Shown here: in pieces, positions 14,701-29,400 of the stretch | Position numbering within the stretch: position 1 is the stretch's first letter | Layout: each line of letters begins with the position of its first letter | Notes under the pieces: model-generated | What the model saw: only the letters and a program-made list of their open reading frames with translations | Told to the model about the DNA's origin: nothing | Databases searched by the model: none | Made by a program: the position numbers and the translations under genes | From: Hofstenia miamia | Taxonomy: Eukaryota > Xenacoelomorpha > Acoela > Hofsteniidae | Assembly: GCA_900660155.1 (NCBI GenBank) | Contig: CABFPE010000524.1 | Location: 400,288-464,287, forward strand | Direction of reading: 5' to 3' | Length of the DNA stretch: 64,000 bases

Positions 14701-17700
14701 TTAGCCTAAAGAGAATTCAAACCAAATGTGTATTCCAATCTGCGACAAAGCTGTTAATTGCATACCTAACCAGAGTTGACAAAAGATCATTCTGGTCAAT
14801 GAATTGAGCAGGTTAGTCAAGTCACCAGTCATGAGATAATTTAAATGCGACTTGCAATCAAACTTTGCAAACCAAATTAACATTTAAATTGTTTCCTTTT
14901 TTCGCGACCACTATTATTTACAGTTCTAGTTAATAGAATGACTCGTATTTCTCTATATTCCTCACATAGAAAACCAGAAGGAATTTTTTAGCTAATCCAA
15001 TCAATGCAACAACTAGTTCCATGGGAGCAGAACCTCGGATCAGAATAGGACTACAAAATTTATTGAAGAAACTGGAACGTTTAAAAACAGATTTAAATTA
15101 ATGTTTGCAAAACACGTAGTTGCTAATAGGTGCTAATTTTAACTAATTAACAAAATTCTGGTATCATTGAATAGTACAGTCCTCTTATAGCAGAATATCA
15201 AATTAGGGCCTAATAAAAATAAGAAATATACAAAAGAGAACCCAATCCAAGATTAAACTTTCATCTTACCATTATAATATATACATCAAAAGAAATGAAA
15301 TTGTTTTAAGAAGATGATGGATAAACATAAAACTTTTGATAACAGGATGAGGTAGAAACGTACCATTCAAAATGCTGATGCCCTATTCAAAACAGCTAAT
15401 CTAATAAGACATCCAACTAAAACAATACCTGTGTTCACGCGGTTATCATTGTCGGCAATCTGCTGTTTGTTGATGCCAAGCATTCCAACTAATCCTCCGC
15501 TGGTAGAACTGCTGTTGGCACTCCTGATGGTATCGGCATGCGAGTCCATAAACGACTGCAAACCGCCGTCTTCTAAGGAAACCCTGATGTGACATTTAAT
15601 AAAAAATTTGAAACAAACTTTTATTGGAACTGAATGCAGATTGAGAATATTGTTAAAATCATGAACTTGATTCGCTTAGGAAAACATTCACATAAACGTA
15701 AAACCCTATACATTTATTGTATAATATTTTTCCATGTATGTTACCATTTAAAAGTACTTCCATTAAAATTTTCTAATATTTACATTAAAAAAACAATGGT
15801 GCAATGTATCACTGAGATGTTATTTCAATTTGATTTTACTAATTCTATTATGTATTATATAATGCCTAAAGTATGCTTATATACGTTTACATTATTGCTT
15901 TGGCCTGAAGTCCTGTTTTTCAGATTGACTTAGTGACAACCTGAAAAACAACAGAAATTTAATGGTTTTAAGAAGAACATCGATTCAATAATCCAGAACA
16001 AAAGTCAGAAAAATTAAATCTCAAGGAGAAAAATACAGCCCCTGCCAATTACAAAATTGGAATGAGATATAAATATACAAAAACAATGAACTAAATTTCT
16101 TTATAGGAATGGCAATTTAGTTTGTAAACTAGAACAGCGATTACTCTTCGAGAATAAATTTACTTCTGATGTGTCAAATGCGAAAATTATTATTAGAAAC
16201 AAAATTTCTACAAATAGCAAAATCAATTAGATTATCAACATAATTGGAAGTATATGTACCCGCTAGTGTTTTTTCTGAATGAATAATGAAGCAAACGAAA
16301 AAGGTTTATAGGTCATTTTAATATATCGTCGCGTTTCTAGGGTTAACAACACTGCGATAAGGATCAAAAATTGAATGCAAAATAAAGCAATAGTAACAGA
16401 AGTTATAGAACTATATACCTATTGAGCACTTAGATTTGATAAAATACATTGATAAACGGTGGATAAATCGGAGACCCTATTTGCTAAAATAATTGCTACA
16501 TTCTACAGATTCTGATTACAAACAAAATTTATTAAAATTTTGTTAAATGCATTGCAACCAAAGTGATGTTAAAAACAAGAGTACACACTAACAATGACTA
16601 ATTCAATTTACAACTGTGTATAAAATAAACCTGCAAGTAATTCTGACAACCATAAATCAAGTAAAAGGAAAACAAAACAGTTTGTAAATGAATTATTCAA
16701 ATGCTAGCGTCTAGGAAACCAGATTGAATTGAAAACTGAATTAAACAAGGCCAGATGAACCGCGCTCACAGAACTCAGCAATTATTGAATTACGGATAGC
16801 TGTTAAAAATTAACAAACTCGGTACTCACACTGACGTTTCCAAGATTACAAAACAGCGAGACGCATGTTTGGTAGTAATTGTATTTACAGGTAGAAAACG
16901 GTGAGCTTGGCTTTCGCACAAAAATTAATAGAATGCTTGTGATAAGAGCTACCAGTCACATAGCCGATAAATAAAAGCGGCAAATTTTAATAAAGCCGCG
17001 CAAACAAACACTTTGAAATTATGATAGGTGGGAATAAATGATAAAAGCTAGTGATAGTTTAGAAATCCTTAGCAGGTCTGTCTTCAGAGAAATTCTAGGA
17101 TATCAGTGCTTTGCAAATATTGAGATAAGGTGAGTGAAACATTTGTGAAAGTAAAAGTATCAATGATTTTTGTACTAAACACGTTTTTATGAATGCAGTA
17201 AATTAACGCCAGTGGCGTATTTAGGGGACATGGGGTAATCCCTTCTTCTGGGCTTCAATATTGGTTTTTTTTCGTTAAGGAATAATGTATTTCATAAAAA
17301 AATTAAACATTTAATGTCGCAAGGTACTAACGATAAATTTTTTGCAGTATTTTGGCAGATTTTGGAAGGATTTCCCATGTAATTGATCACTAAACTTGAT
17401 GAAAGTTGAGATGTCCCCATCAGAAATTCGTCAATACGCTCCTGTCGAACGTGACCATTTCTAGATTGGACTTTATTTGTAGAAAAGACGGGGAAAATAT
17501 CAAACAAAACGAAAAATTAAACAAAGTGTTCCACGATTGCACAAAATAGATGTTTTAGATAATAATTAACATTCCCTAAACAAGGAATCCTGCCAATAAT
17601 TAAAAATTCCAATATATATGCAACGTACTATGGCAAAAATTCCAATTAACGCTAAGTCTCTCATAGTATGAATCATTAATATATAATATATAATAAGGAT

Positions 17701-19690
17701 GCAAGAATTAACGGAATGGTTAACGGATTTGAAGGTCAAGTAGTTGTGAAGGATCTGCCACGTTATCGAAGACACAAAGCAGTTTGTACTGATGAAAAAA
17801 AATAACTATACGTGAAAATTTTGAAAATAAAACAATTTCCACCCGAAAATTATCATTGAAAATTGGAAGTTTTTGGACATCTTTAAGAAGGGTTATGAAA
17901 AGTTTAGGTTTTTATCAATGCAAATTGAAACTTATCTAAGAATTGAAACCATAGGACTTTGAGCCTAGACTATATCATACCGTCTGATTACGAGAACTTG
18001 CTGAAAATGCATTTAATTGAAGGCAATTCACTGTTAGAATAAAGAGTTTTATGCAAATATTCGTCAAAATAAATAAGTTATTGAAAATTCAAATGGGTCA
18101 GCGACTTTTGCCTCACCCTGCATATATACATATATAAATCAAGTACAGAAGAATGCTATGGAATTAGAAAATGGTATCACCATTTAGTTCCTGCACAGCG
18201 CTTTTATTAATAATGTGTCACCTTATTGCAAGGCGTTAGATAATATTTAAAAACAGATACCAAATCTTTGGAACAGTTTGATGCGGAAACATGGGCGTAC
18301 CAATTTTTTGGTGAATTGTTATTCTGACATAAATCAATTAAGAGTGTGAAAGCAACAAGTTAGAAGTGAAAATTTAGTCACATTTGGCATGGTTTGGCGC
18401 ACACTACAGGTGTCGATCACGTCATGGTGGTTAATTGCAAAATGCATGCGCAGATGGCCGAAAATTGCATCAATATTTTATGTTAAACAAAATTTATGTT
18501 CCGTTAAGACAGTTACTTGAAAAGATAACAAATGCACAAAAATATGAGTGCAGGCACCGTTCTTGAAGTTTCCGGCATTAAAGTAATGGTTTCCATTGAT
18601 TGAGGATTTTAGAAAATTAGCTTTGAACGAGGTCATTAATAAATAACCTGAAAGAATCAAGCTGAAGGAATGGAAAATGTAAATTTAATCAATAAGAAAT
18701 ACCTAGTCACGTGCACAATTATTGGCCCAATGCATGGTTATCAATCCTTCACATTGCATTGCGATTAAATTATACATAAATATATAGAACACAGTAGCGC
18801 AATAGAATTTTACTATGGGATTTAAGAGAAATTTGAAGAAAATATTTATTTAAAAGTCATTATTATGCCAATTACGTACTCAACAAAATTATTACGCTCA
18901 TTTTGCACACTGACAATATATTAGCCTCCTATGTAAAAAAATTTTATTAAGCCAACTGCGTACACTTTGTTGACTGACAAATTTCATCATTTCGCTTAAT
19001 TTAAGCTTATCCATTCATTAGTGCAACAACTAAGAAGCGGGCAAAATAATTACAAAGTGGTAAAAATATTTAGAAGTTCAAATTAGTGCATTTTGCGAGT
19101 TTAATTGCTCAGAACTTATAATATACTTTATAAAATACTCATGACGAATGCCAACTAAATTTTGTGTTGTTATTTTTGTATAAAATGTACAAAGTGGACT
19201 GTTAACTTTTTGGTGTACAAAATGTGAAAAAAAAAAATTCACATCTTTTCAAAAGTTTTTCAATTTTATCAGTGCAGCGGTTAAAAAACTTGTAAAAAAT
19301 AATGTTCCCTTAGATTTATTTTGTATAGAAAGTGAAACCTTGCAGTGAACATTCAAACTAGAGTATGTTTGTTTGGAACGTCGGCTGAAATAAGTTTACT
19401 CACATTTTTTAAAGTAATGGAATTCCATTAGTCAATTCACACAAACACACAGTTAATATACAACCAAATTCAAATCCTTGTCCACTGGAATTAAGGAATT
19501 GGGGTTTAAATTGGTGAAAAGCACATCGAATTTAGTAGTATGCGATTTCTGATGGATGTTAAATATATCCATGTCAACTGCATTGTATAAACTATACATT
19601 TTAACAATGTTCTCCAATTTAGAAAAGCTAATCAATCATTAAGAAAATCATTAAAAATAATAATAAGAGTCAAAGCAAATTTATTTCGTA

Positions 19691-19754
<64 letters not shown>

Positions 19755-22700
19755 AAGACTAAAACCAATTTACTTGCCAAAAATATAAAATATAAAAAAA
19801 ACTAAAGCTACCAAATTTAAAAACACAATATTTAATAATAATAATAAAAATCAATGTTTCTGTAGGCGTTCAATACATAAAGTCTGTTGCTGTCTCGTAG
19901 TGTACATTGTTATATTAGAAGAGATTTCTTTAGTTTTTTTTGAACTTTTTGTAATTGTTTTCTATTCACGTTTCATAGTCTAAATGATTCCACAATTTTA
20001 TTGATAGGTGATGAAACCTATTAGAATTTTTATTAAACAGAGAGAATGAGCACATTGAGTATTGGCTGAAGAAGTTCACAAATGTTCATGAGAGACTAAC
20101 AGTAACATTAGAGGAGTATGTGGTGAGTGGGTGTCCAGAGTGGATGGTAGTGGGAAGGACATTTCTTATACGAAAGGACCCAAAAAAAAGGCATTGGGGC
20201 AAGCAACTTCTGGCCAATAACATGTCTGCCAACAACTTGGAAATTGCTAACTTCTGTGATTTCAAGGAGGCTGGGATGTTACTTAGAACAGAACAGATTG
20301 ATACCAGAGAAGCAGAAGGGATGTAGGATAAAGACAAGAGGATGCAAAGATCAGTTGTTGATAGACCAGGCAGTAGTGGGGAATTGTAGAAGGAAGACAA
20401 ACTTAGCAATGGCATGGATAGACTACAGGAAGGGGTATGACAGCATATCACATAGGTGGGTATTGAGGACGCTAGAGGCCAATGGAGATTCACGGAAATG
20501 AGTTGACTTTCTAGACGGGCACAGGCTGAAGTTTAGGCGAGTCATATTCCAGGGAGACAGCTTAGCACCACTCCTGTTTGTAGTTAGCTTAATCTCTATA
20601 ACAAAAAAGTTAAAGGAGACAGACATAGGGTATAAGTTGGAGAAGAATGGTAGAGCAGTGAGTCACCTATGGTACATGGACGACCTGAAGATGTATGCTA
20701 GTTCAAGGAAGATGTTGCAGAAGCACGTGGAGACATTGGAGAAGGCAAGCAGAGATGCTGGGTTGTAATTTGGATTAGGAAAATGTGCGACAGTGACAAT
20801 GATTAGAGGCAAGTGTATAAATGGAGATGGCTTGAGAATGAGCAATGGAGATATAATTTGAGGAAGTCAGAGGGGTACAAGTACTTAGGCGTGATAGAGA
20901 GGGACAGAACAGATCATGAGGAAAGTGAAGACGAGGCTAAGAAAAGAATACAAAAGGAGAGTAAGGAAAGTACTACAGAAGTCAGCATTAAATGGGCAGA
21001 ATAGTATAAAAGCAATTAATACATGAACGATACCAGTGTTGAGATATTTAGCAGTAATAGTGAAATGGAACAAAAATGAACTTAGGGAGCTAGACAAGGA
21101 GACAAGGAAGACACTAGCAGCAGAGAGAGCATTCAACCTCAATGGAGATGTAGATAGGCTGTACATGGCAAGGCATAAGGGAGGGAAAGGGCTGCTAAGT
21201 GTGGGGGAGACGGTAGAAGCAGAAGCACTAGGGCTAAAGGAATACGTAGAAGCACAACCTAGAGAGGGTCACTACTGGAGGTAACAAAGGAGTAAAGGAA
21301 GATAAGAACTGAGAGTGCAAGAAAGACAGGATACCAGAGTAGGATGGAATCAGAGAGACAAACAAGGTATAGGCAGAAGGCAATGCAAGGAGAGTACTGG
21401 ATGAACACAGAAAAATGTGACAGAGAAGAAAGCAACAAGTGGCAGAACTGAAAAGAGAAACAGAAGCACTGATAATGGCAGCGCAGGAGCAAGTAATAAG
21501 AACAAACTGGGTGAAGAAGCATATAGACAGAAGAATGCAAGTAAGTGATAAGTATAGGCTATGTAAGAAAGAGGCGGAGATAGATCATCTGATAGCAGGG
21601 TGTGAGAAGTTCGCCCAGAATGAGCATAAGTTCAGGCATGGTAAGGTGGGAAGAATGGTACACTGGAGTTTGAGCAGGAAGCATGGGTTAGAAGCAGGAG
21701 ACAAGTGGTATGAGCACAAGCCACGGGGCGTCATAGAAAATGAGAAGGTTAAGATACTGTGGGACTTCAACATTCAGACAAGCAAGGTGATAAAAGCACG
21801 GAGGCCAGACATAGTATGTGGTAGACAAAAAGAAAACATTAGTAACAGTGATGGACATAGCAGTAGCAAAGGACAGAAACGTAGAAAGCAAGGAGAAAGA
21901 GAAGATAGACAAGTACATGCAGTTGGTAGAGGAACTAGAAAGACTGTGAAAGTTAAAAAAGGTTAAAGTAGTCCCGGTAGTAGTAGGAGCACTAGAAGCA
22001 GTAAGTAAGAAGCATAAGAAATACTGGTGAGTTCCTCGAGCGGAGAGGGATATCAGCATGAAGCTGTGAGAAAGTAGAGATAAGGATCATCAACTTTATT
22101 TAGCCATAAAGTTACAAATAATGTAAAAAAAATATTTACAGATAGAATACAAAAAATACTACTCAATAATAATAATAACAAAATGAATAATAATAATTAT
22201 TATTATAATGGCGCTGAACATACCTCACCTATTATAATGGCGCTGAATACAAAGACTATTATAATGGCGCTGAATACAAAGACTATTATAATGGCGCTTA
22301 ATATTTTTGCCTGATTATTATGATGGCGCTCAATACTATTACTATTATTAAGCAAAAAACGTTTGAAAACGACTGATTTTTTTGATATATATGAAATAGA
22401 TTAAGCACTAAGTTACATCCATATCAAATGTTCTGAATACACTCATATCTTGAGTATTTTTTAATAAAAAAACTTTTTAGGGGCATACCTTTACGAAAAC
22501 CTAAATTGCTTAGCTAATAATTGGTCGGATTGGCTTCAAATTAGGTTTATTCGCTTCTACATTAAATTTTACATCTAGATAATGCTTTCCATTGTTTTTT
22601 AGAAAAGATCTAGTCAGATATTTTTTAAGAATTCTTAACATGAACCATTGTAGTAGCGGTGGGATAATGTAGGACGTTACTTAGTCAAACAATTTTGAAC

Positions 22701-23735
22701 TAGTATTTGCTTTAAATAAATATAAATTAGCTTATCCTTTATTACAGTGCCGTAGACACGAAACATTTGTTAGGGGGCCCACATATTTCGTATCTAAGGA
22801 TACCCAACCATGGTTGGGGCCGACGGGCGGAAAAAATTTTGGATTATAGACACTTTAGATTGGCTAAAAGGGCCTCTCCGAAAGCGATTTTAAACATTAA
22901 AAAGTCTGAAATAATGTGGAAATTTGGTATAGTTTCAAGTTATCTTTTTGAATTTAGAGGAGGCAGGCCCCCTTGGCCTCCCGGTGGCTACGGCAGTGTA
23001 TTATGAATACCAGCCATTGCTATTTCAAGACTCGACAAAATTAAGCAGACCTTCCAACCTCCAATTCTTAAGTAATTATAGTACAGAGTAATTGTATTTT
23101 TTTAAAGCTTAACTATTAAAAACGTTCTCTGGGAGGCATAAAAACCGTTATATTGGTTCATTTGTAATGATTATAAAAGGATTTATATTTCCACCTAGAT
23201 TTGCAAATGAGATTTTTCGGGTGAAGTAAAAGATCTAAGAATTTTAAGAAAATTTTAAAAAAATGAAACTATATGCAAAAATGACTAATCTTTACATACG
23301 TTTGAATGTTACCACCTATTTGCGATGGTCTTTATGCATAAACTTAAGTTCTACAGCTAAAATCTGTTATATATTATGGAAACACTAAAAATTAACTACG
23401 CTTACCAGGCTTAGGATCAGGAAACATTTTGGCCATGCGACGAGGTCCATCGTGAATACTTGGAGATACCTTTTGAGAAATACTGGAACTACTATTTCCA
23501 GTAGGAGGGATGTTGATAACTAAAATAAATTCAACAACATTTTTCAAAATAATTTTTACAATGTTAAAAAATTTATTATAAAAATATTATATTATATTTG
23601 GTCATTCAAAACAAATATTACTTTATTGAAAATTGAAGTGATTTGATTGGATGAGGGAATTCAAAGATTTGGGAGATTTTCAATATTAGCATTTATTGAA
23701 CTTTCTATGATTTAGCTACCATATTAATTCATCCT

Positions 23736-23781
<46 letters not shown>

Positions 23782-26223
23782 TGCATACACTCCTGATAGT
23801 TACAGCAGGGTCAGTTTTGTTTGACTAAATAAAAAATTAACACAATGGACAGTAAAAATGACTAGTTAATAAGGTCTTAATACAGTTCAAAATATTTGGA
23901 ATGACAACAGATCTGCAAAAACAGTTAACGCGGATTTCTATAGTATTAACTGTTATTAAACATCACAAAACATAATACCAAATCGAGAAATGGTGTATTA
24001 CTATAAAAGATTTTCTAATGAATCGGATATTGACATATATTTTGGCAAATCTATAAAGCTGACATTCTCTCAAAAGCATGTCTACAGTACAAGTTCAATT
24101 AGCATTCATTAAACAACGGCTACCCAAATCTGTGTTTGAACGATGTGTAGGGTATTTTTGTTACACATTAGTGAATGTCTATTGGATTTGGAGTGATCCC
24201 TTTCTCAATGGTGTTTTCTCGAAGAAAGGCAATCGCATAGGCTGAGGAGCGAAACATTTCTTCACATCAACTCATGTGTTTCAAAGTAAAAATTTCCATA
24301 GTTTTTTGTTAACATCTAGAAAACGGCTAATGGTTATTCCATTAGCCGTTTTCTAGATGTTAACAAAAAACTATGGAAATTTTTACTTTGAAACACATGG
24401 TGGTTGTGGGTAAGATGAAATGGTAGAGCAATGACACCTGTAGACTAAAATTCTGCGAGACCAGAATTTTATAAGTCCCATTGGATTTGGTTCCACTGCG
24501 ATCCCATACTAGTCCACGAAATGTTCTGGTTCCATGATCGCATGTTATAACTTTTGTTTAGAAAATGTTCGTAACAATATTCTGAAATCCTAGGTCGCAA
24601 TTTCAAAATTTATGATTCCAGTTCTATCGAAATATTCAGTCGCATCAGAACCCTACTGTAGGACAATTTGCTAAACTATAGATATTATATATTTGTGTAT
24701 AAAATTGGATTGTTAAAAAGAAAACTTAAGCCTGAACATATCAAATGTTGGTAAAATTTTGCCTAAATTAGTTAGGTTTGCAAAAATAACAAATGGTTTG
24801 AACTGGTTTAAATGTTGACACATTTTCTAGCAATCGAAAGCACAATACGCCTTTTGTGCTCAAATTGTTGACAAACTAACCTAAACTTGCTAAATTAGCT
24901 TCGAACATCACGTGTTTCAAAGCAAATATTGAATCCTAGTGTGACAAAGTGAAGAATGCGACTATAAATATAAGAAGCTGATAGAGTTAGATATTAAGGC
25001 TTAGATCTAGTCAGAGTAGAACCGTACCGAGCAATCAGAGGCAACTAAGCAGGGCAGAATTATCCAGATAATTTTCTACATTAAATGGAAACCTGCGCAG
25101 CACCCATGTATCTGTTTCAGTGAAGTTCAAATTTTACGTTATATATTGCATTTTCACCAAAATTTGCATCACAAAATGCTTGAAGATTTGATTTCGTTGT
25201 CAAAATCTGCTGCAAGTGAAAACTATTTTAGTTAAGCTATGAAGTAAAAAATATAAAACAAGGCAGAGCAGAGTGAAAATCATTCTATATACAATTGTAA
25301 ACGATTCAGTTTACAAGAAAACGATTCGGTTTTCAGCATGGGTCAGAGTTAAGTTTTGGTACTAGGGAAAGGATAATCCCTATCTACTGTTCGATTGGAT
25401 TCGGGTTGCGGCAAATTTCTTAACAGTCGCCCAAGTTTCAATGATAAACCTTAACTTAAGTTACATAGTAGAATTACAAAACCGGCATCAATGTGAAACA
25501 GTAGCTTGAAATACACTGATTCACATAAACCATTTAATACATCAGAGAGTAAAAAACCCGTAAACAATGTAAAAATCTCATTTGAAATTCTGAATGGAAG
25601 CATGAATCAGAAACGTTTTCCCCACAATTATAGAAATATTTTCATTTCATTTATTGATGCAAAGATAATTATAGTGACGGAATTGACTGTCAAATGCAAG
25701 ACGATTTTCCAATACAAAGGATTACATCCTGTACAATACTGATTCGAATTCGAATAGAATGCGTTCCATAAAAATTGCGCATATTAAGTTGCGAATAGTG
25801 ATAAGGCTATTATTCAATGAATATCAACAACGAAAATTAGACAGATTAACAGGTGCAAATATCCTTGCTTACATATTTATACCATACAATGACATTTTGA
25901 AAAGATCTAGCTGTTATATCATTTTATTAACATCAAACATTTTGCTTTATTGGAAAATAGAACAAGAGTAATTATCATAACTATAATTTTCATGAGCTTT
26001 TGAACAAGATTAATTAGTCATCGAAATACTTGCCTTATAAGAGAATTCCTGCTTGAATATTACAGTCAGCATTCCTCGCCATTATATTGCTAGTAAGTAA
26101 GATACTCAGCACTTTAAGAGCTTGTCAAATAATATACGAAATTCACGCTCATCTGACAATCTGAAAGTTACTTCAGTTTCAAGGGTCTTACTCTCGTTAC
26201 AACACGAAGCCGGATATCGCCAT

Positions 26224-26267
<44 letters not shown>

Positions 26268-26431
26268 ATATATATATNNNNNNNNNNNNNNNNNNNNNNN
26301 NNNNNNNNNNNNNNNNNNNNNNNNNNNNNNNNNNNNNNNNNNNNNNNNNNNNNNNNNNNNNNNNNNNNNNNNNNNNNNNNNNNNNNNNNNNNNNNNNNNN
26401 NNNNNNNNNNNNNNNNNNNNNNNNNNNNNNN

Positions 26432-26462
<31 letters not shown>

Positions 26463-29400
26463 GAATGAACGCAATGGGATGCTTAATCATCCATTTATAT
26501 TGAAAACAGTCCATGATATGCTCGAATTTTAACACAAAAAAACAAAAATTGGCCACATCAAGTGAATAATAATCTATATCACACAACTACAAGATTAATC
26601 AATTTCTGGTTGTAAAGGACGTTGTCAAGTAGTTGATTGAAATGTGTCATTCTTCCCTGTGAAAATGAAATTATATTTAGAATTCTACTTGTTGTTCATA
26701 TCAGGGTTGTTCGGTTTAAACAAGTTCTTAATTCAAAATAACTTCGAGTTATTTTATATGTGATATTTTTAATGGACTGCAATTTGAAAATTGCATTTCA
26801 TTTAAAGCGTTTTTTCAATAAAAATATGTTTAAGATCATAAAACAAAGATAATTTTTTTGCTGATTTCGCACAAAAATAAGACTTCACACAGGACAACCT
26901 TTTAGAAAACTAAAGAATGTTCTAATTCTAAGTATGAGGAAGTAACCTGTTGACTGAGTGCGCATTGTTCGATATCGATCGATTAAAGCAGCAACTCTCG
27001 CGTAACCATTATCAGCAGCTAGTTGTCTTGCTGTTGCACGATTAGCTTTTGCCAGTGGATTGGCATTCTAAAAAACAAACTATAAGTGGCAGTTAATGCA
27101 GCCAAAGCAAACATAAACTCATAATGCAACGATTACTGTGTTTATTTTTTTTAAATTTTCCAATGTTTACATTTCCAATAGAGGAGTTTTGACAGAAATT
27201 CATGAGTAAATCCGTAACCTAAGTATTTTTAAATTTCTCGATCACATTTTTAAAAATATTACAGAACGTATATTTTCATAATAATTTCAATTCTCATACC
27301 CAATTAAAAATATGCGAGAAGTCAGATTGCAGATACATGCTACTAAAGCAAACGCGTACTGGAATATTTATAAAATATTATAAAATATTTCTATTGAACT
27401 TCTGAAAGTAAGCCTATTTAATTAAAAACTTCAGTGAACCTTCGCGATAATCTCCACATGTTGACCTCGAGATCTTAATTACTGGTTGGAGGACACGTTT
27501 ATAATATTAAATAATGGAATTTTAACTGTTTGTTACTACTGACTTTTTCAAGCTCAAAATAATCTCAAACTTCCACAATAAATAGTGCGTCAAAGACTAA
27601 TACATACTTAAATTAAAATTGTACTGGGGTATTGCATCCTCGAGATTTGAACCCTCCTTCTTACACAGTTGCAATTGAAAGAAAAATTTGCAAGTCATAG
27701 ACGAAACTTTATCTTTCTGAATTTAAATGATCATGAAAAACAAAACCAACTGACTTTATTTTGTTCATTCACATGCGAGTTGAAGTAAATCAATATATAA
27801 GAAAACAACCAGTTGTCAATAAAAATAAACAACAGCTCCCATATACAAGTTAGAAATAGTTTCAGATTCATTGTGAAAAAGTTGAAAACATCAAAATGGA
27901 GTGATTATAAAGAATTAAACATTGTTTCTATGGCATGTAACAATTTCTTAAAAAAGCAATGAAAAATTACAGTGACGTTTCAGCTGATCATTTCGTCTTC
28001 TATATACATTTAGCATCATTCATTTGTGGGGTGAAAATCTTCATGGGTTTTATGGAAATATGTGGGCTACTCCATTATAAGGGTGCTATTACTGTGTTGC
28101 AAAATCACAGAAGATGCCGTATCGATTCTATATTAGTGCAATAGTCACTTCAATTGTGAGCGCTTAATTGCTATTATTAGTGCTCCTCCATCTTCTGCAT
28201 CAAGCCGCATATGTAAAAGATTCTCATTTCATATGAATCAGATTGGAGATAAAAACCAATTTCAGAAACCGGATTATATAGCAACCTTACTCTAATCAAA
28301 TTCATGATTCAATTTTACTCCTAAGCATTAATTCTCAAAATTGAAGTTTATGATTTTTCCGCGAAATAATAACATTGAATGCTGCTTAAAGATGAATAAA
28401 TAAATGTTGCGCAGCTTTTACAAATTCACAAACAAATTCTCAAAAGGTTCTTTTGCTCAAAAGCTAGCTTTTTTTTCAAAACAAATATTTGGTGAAACAT
28501 TTTTTCTGCACTCTTTAATAATACTTATCTTGTATTGATGTCAATGGCGTTTCACTTAGTAGATCACTAGTTCTAAAATTATATTTTTGGGGGAAGAGGA
28601 AAAGTAGAAAAATAGTAATTATAGAATAAGACATAGGTAACACATAGTTTTAAATGGACCTGCGATTTATGAGCTATAGCCCAGCCTTTTTTACGGACAA
28701 TGCCTTCAAGAATAACAATTTGGCACAGCCCGGCCTAAAATCGCCAAGAAATATTTGAGGAAAGCAGGGTTTTGTGTGACTACAAGTTAATTTATGGACA
28801 CTGCTGTAAACAAAACACCGAGACTTACATGAAGAAGAAGTTGCTGCACAATTAACTCATGTCCGCGTGCAGCAGCAGCTAGTAACGGAGTATAACCAGT
28901 GATTTTGTCTCTGACATCGACGGAAGCATGCGATTCAAGAAGAAATTTTGTAATGCTCTGATGGCCGTTAATAACTGCATGATGCAGGCAAGTTCTGCCA
29001 TCATTATCACGAGCTTCAATATTGGCACCGTACTAAAGGAAATTTAACTTAAAATAGGTGAAAACTAAAAATAATATTAATGAAACATCGTTAAGAATAA
29101 GAAGAAGCTAACAGAATACCATTCGTGTACATATACTAATATTGAGGTGAGGTGATTATTTGAGTTCAATCACCAACAAGTATTTGATAGCATTGGGACC
29201 CACGAGGACTGAAAATAGCAATTAATTAAACGAATCGAACAATTATATATTTAAATATCATATCGAGATGTTTCCCCAATGTTTTCCATAACGATATCTA
29301 ATTATATATTATAACTAGGTTTTAATAAAAATATTTTCAAGTTTATTGAAATAAATATAAATTTTAAATGGAAATGATGAGAAAATATTGAGTGATGTAG

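Noticed and set aside
20086-20845. Minus-strand open frames over the RLE-LINE
   Set aside because: Mirror frames of the plus-strand RT; the plus strand carries the RT motifs.
26122-26586. Open frames of Tyr-Ile repeats across the gap on both strands
   Set aside because: They only translate (TA)n and Ns.
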